5,983 nucleotides of DNA. Source: a bacterium. GTDB lineage: Bacteria; Vulcanimicrobiota; Vulcanimicrobiia; Vulcanimicrobiales; Vulcanimicrobiaceae. Positions 5,925-5,983 of this stretch are shown piece by piece (positions within the stretch are counted from its first letter, which is position 1; each line of letters starts with the position of its first letter). A program made the translations under genes and the position numbers. A model generated the notes under the pieces. It saw only the letters and a program-made list of their open reading frames with translations, ran no database searches and had not been told where the DNA came from. The DNA lies in contig JAKAPO010000161.1 in NCBI GenBank assembly GCA_021807065.1, positions 1 through 5,983 on the forward strand, given 5' to 3'.

Positions 5925-5983
5925 CTCGGGCCCATGGTCTAGAATGGGCCGCCCCATCCCCTGGATTCCAAGCGTCGCGCAAG

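Noticed and set aside
5874..5981. Open - strand frame ending at TAA 5874-5876, reading as a short hydrophobic C-terminus (...DGPLALLLMLF)
   Set aside because: It mirrors the + frame above in third-position GC, resembles no family I know and cannot be separated from chance at 35 codons.
5686..5982. Second - strand frame open through 5983 as a frameshifted epimerase N-terminus
   Set aside because: Its third codon positions are not GC-rich like the neighbouring genes and it lacks the expected motifs; the Nnr frame aligns better to the DALFGTG position.
5944..5983. Possible start of a + strand gene at ATG 5944 (MGRPIPWIPSVAQ...) with TAGAAT just upstream
   Set aside because: Only 13 codons are visible, no ribosome site or family is recognisable, and the TAGAAT overlaps the ATG itself without a matching -35.
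1..5983. Defence system, CRISPR array, phage or transposon
   Set aside because: No direct-repeat array, integrase, transposase or defence-type domain is present; all sizeable genes are housekeeping or peptidase families.

Overview
This is a GC-rich bacterial chromosome segment. It holds the end of one DNA-repair gene, two complete genes on the same (+) strand, and one convergent gene on the - strand. An NAD+-dependent DNA ligase and a UvrA excinuclease subunit place it in Bacteria. Nothing fixes the phylum. The short dispersed repeat that begins GTCATCCCGAGCGAG looks like repeats I recall from Acidobacteria, Chloroflexota and Eremiobacterota-type genomes, but that is memory, not evidence from this window. 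There is no rRNA, tRNA, CRISPR array, transposase or phage gene, and I see no complete undescribed system.

Layout. (1) 1-494: the 3' end of uvrA, with the ABC signature and Walker B of its last ATPase half and an unusual 42-residue helical tail. (2) 469-2499: ligA, overlapping the uvrA end by 26 nt if the GTG at 469 is the start. The two genes form a tight repair unit, since excision by UvrABC leaves a nick that ligase seals. (3) 2466-2535: copy 1 of a short structured repeat, which supplies the last codons and stop of ligA and fills most of the 53-nt gap to the next gene. (4) 2553-4499: a family S9 (prolyl oligopeptidase/acylaminoacyl-peptidase type) serine peptidase with an N-terminal beta-propeller and a C-terminal alpha/beta-hydrolase domain. 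(5) 4500-4634: a convergent intergenic stretch with copy 2 of the repeat, inverted, followed by a 9-bp hairpin. (6) 4635-5831, - strand: an Nnr-type NAD(P)HX repair protein whose dehydratase (kinase-fold) half is complete but whose N-terminal epimerase half is truncated and lacks key residues. (7) 5832-5983: apparently non-coding, with a perfect DnaA-box 9-mer and a promoter-like -35/-10 pair directed at the Nnr gene.

The most interesting signal is the repeat pair. The copies match at 51 of 70 positions without gaps. In the variable centre, half the bases differ, yet a hairpin is kept by four compensatory base-pair changes. The invariant bases there are the inner stem, the loop-closing G/A and two tandem G.A mismatch blocks. 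This points to selection on a folded structure, in DNA or RNA. The second point of interest is the apparent decay of the Nnr epimerase half.
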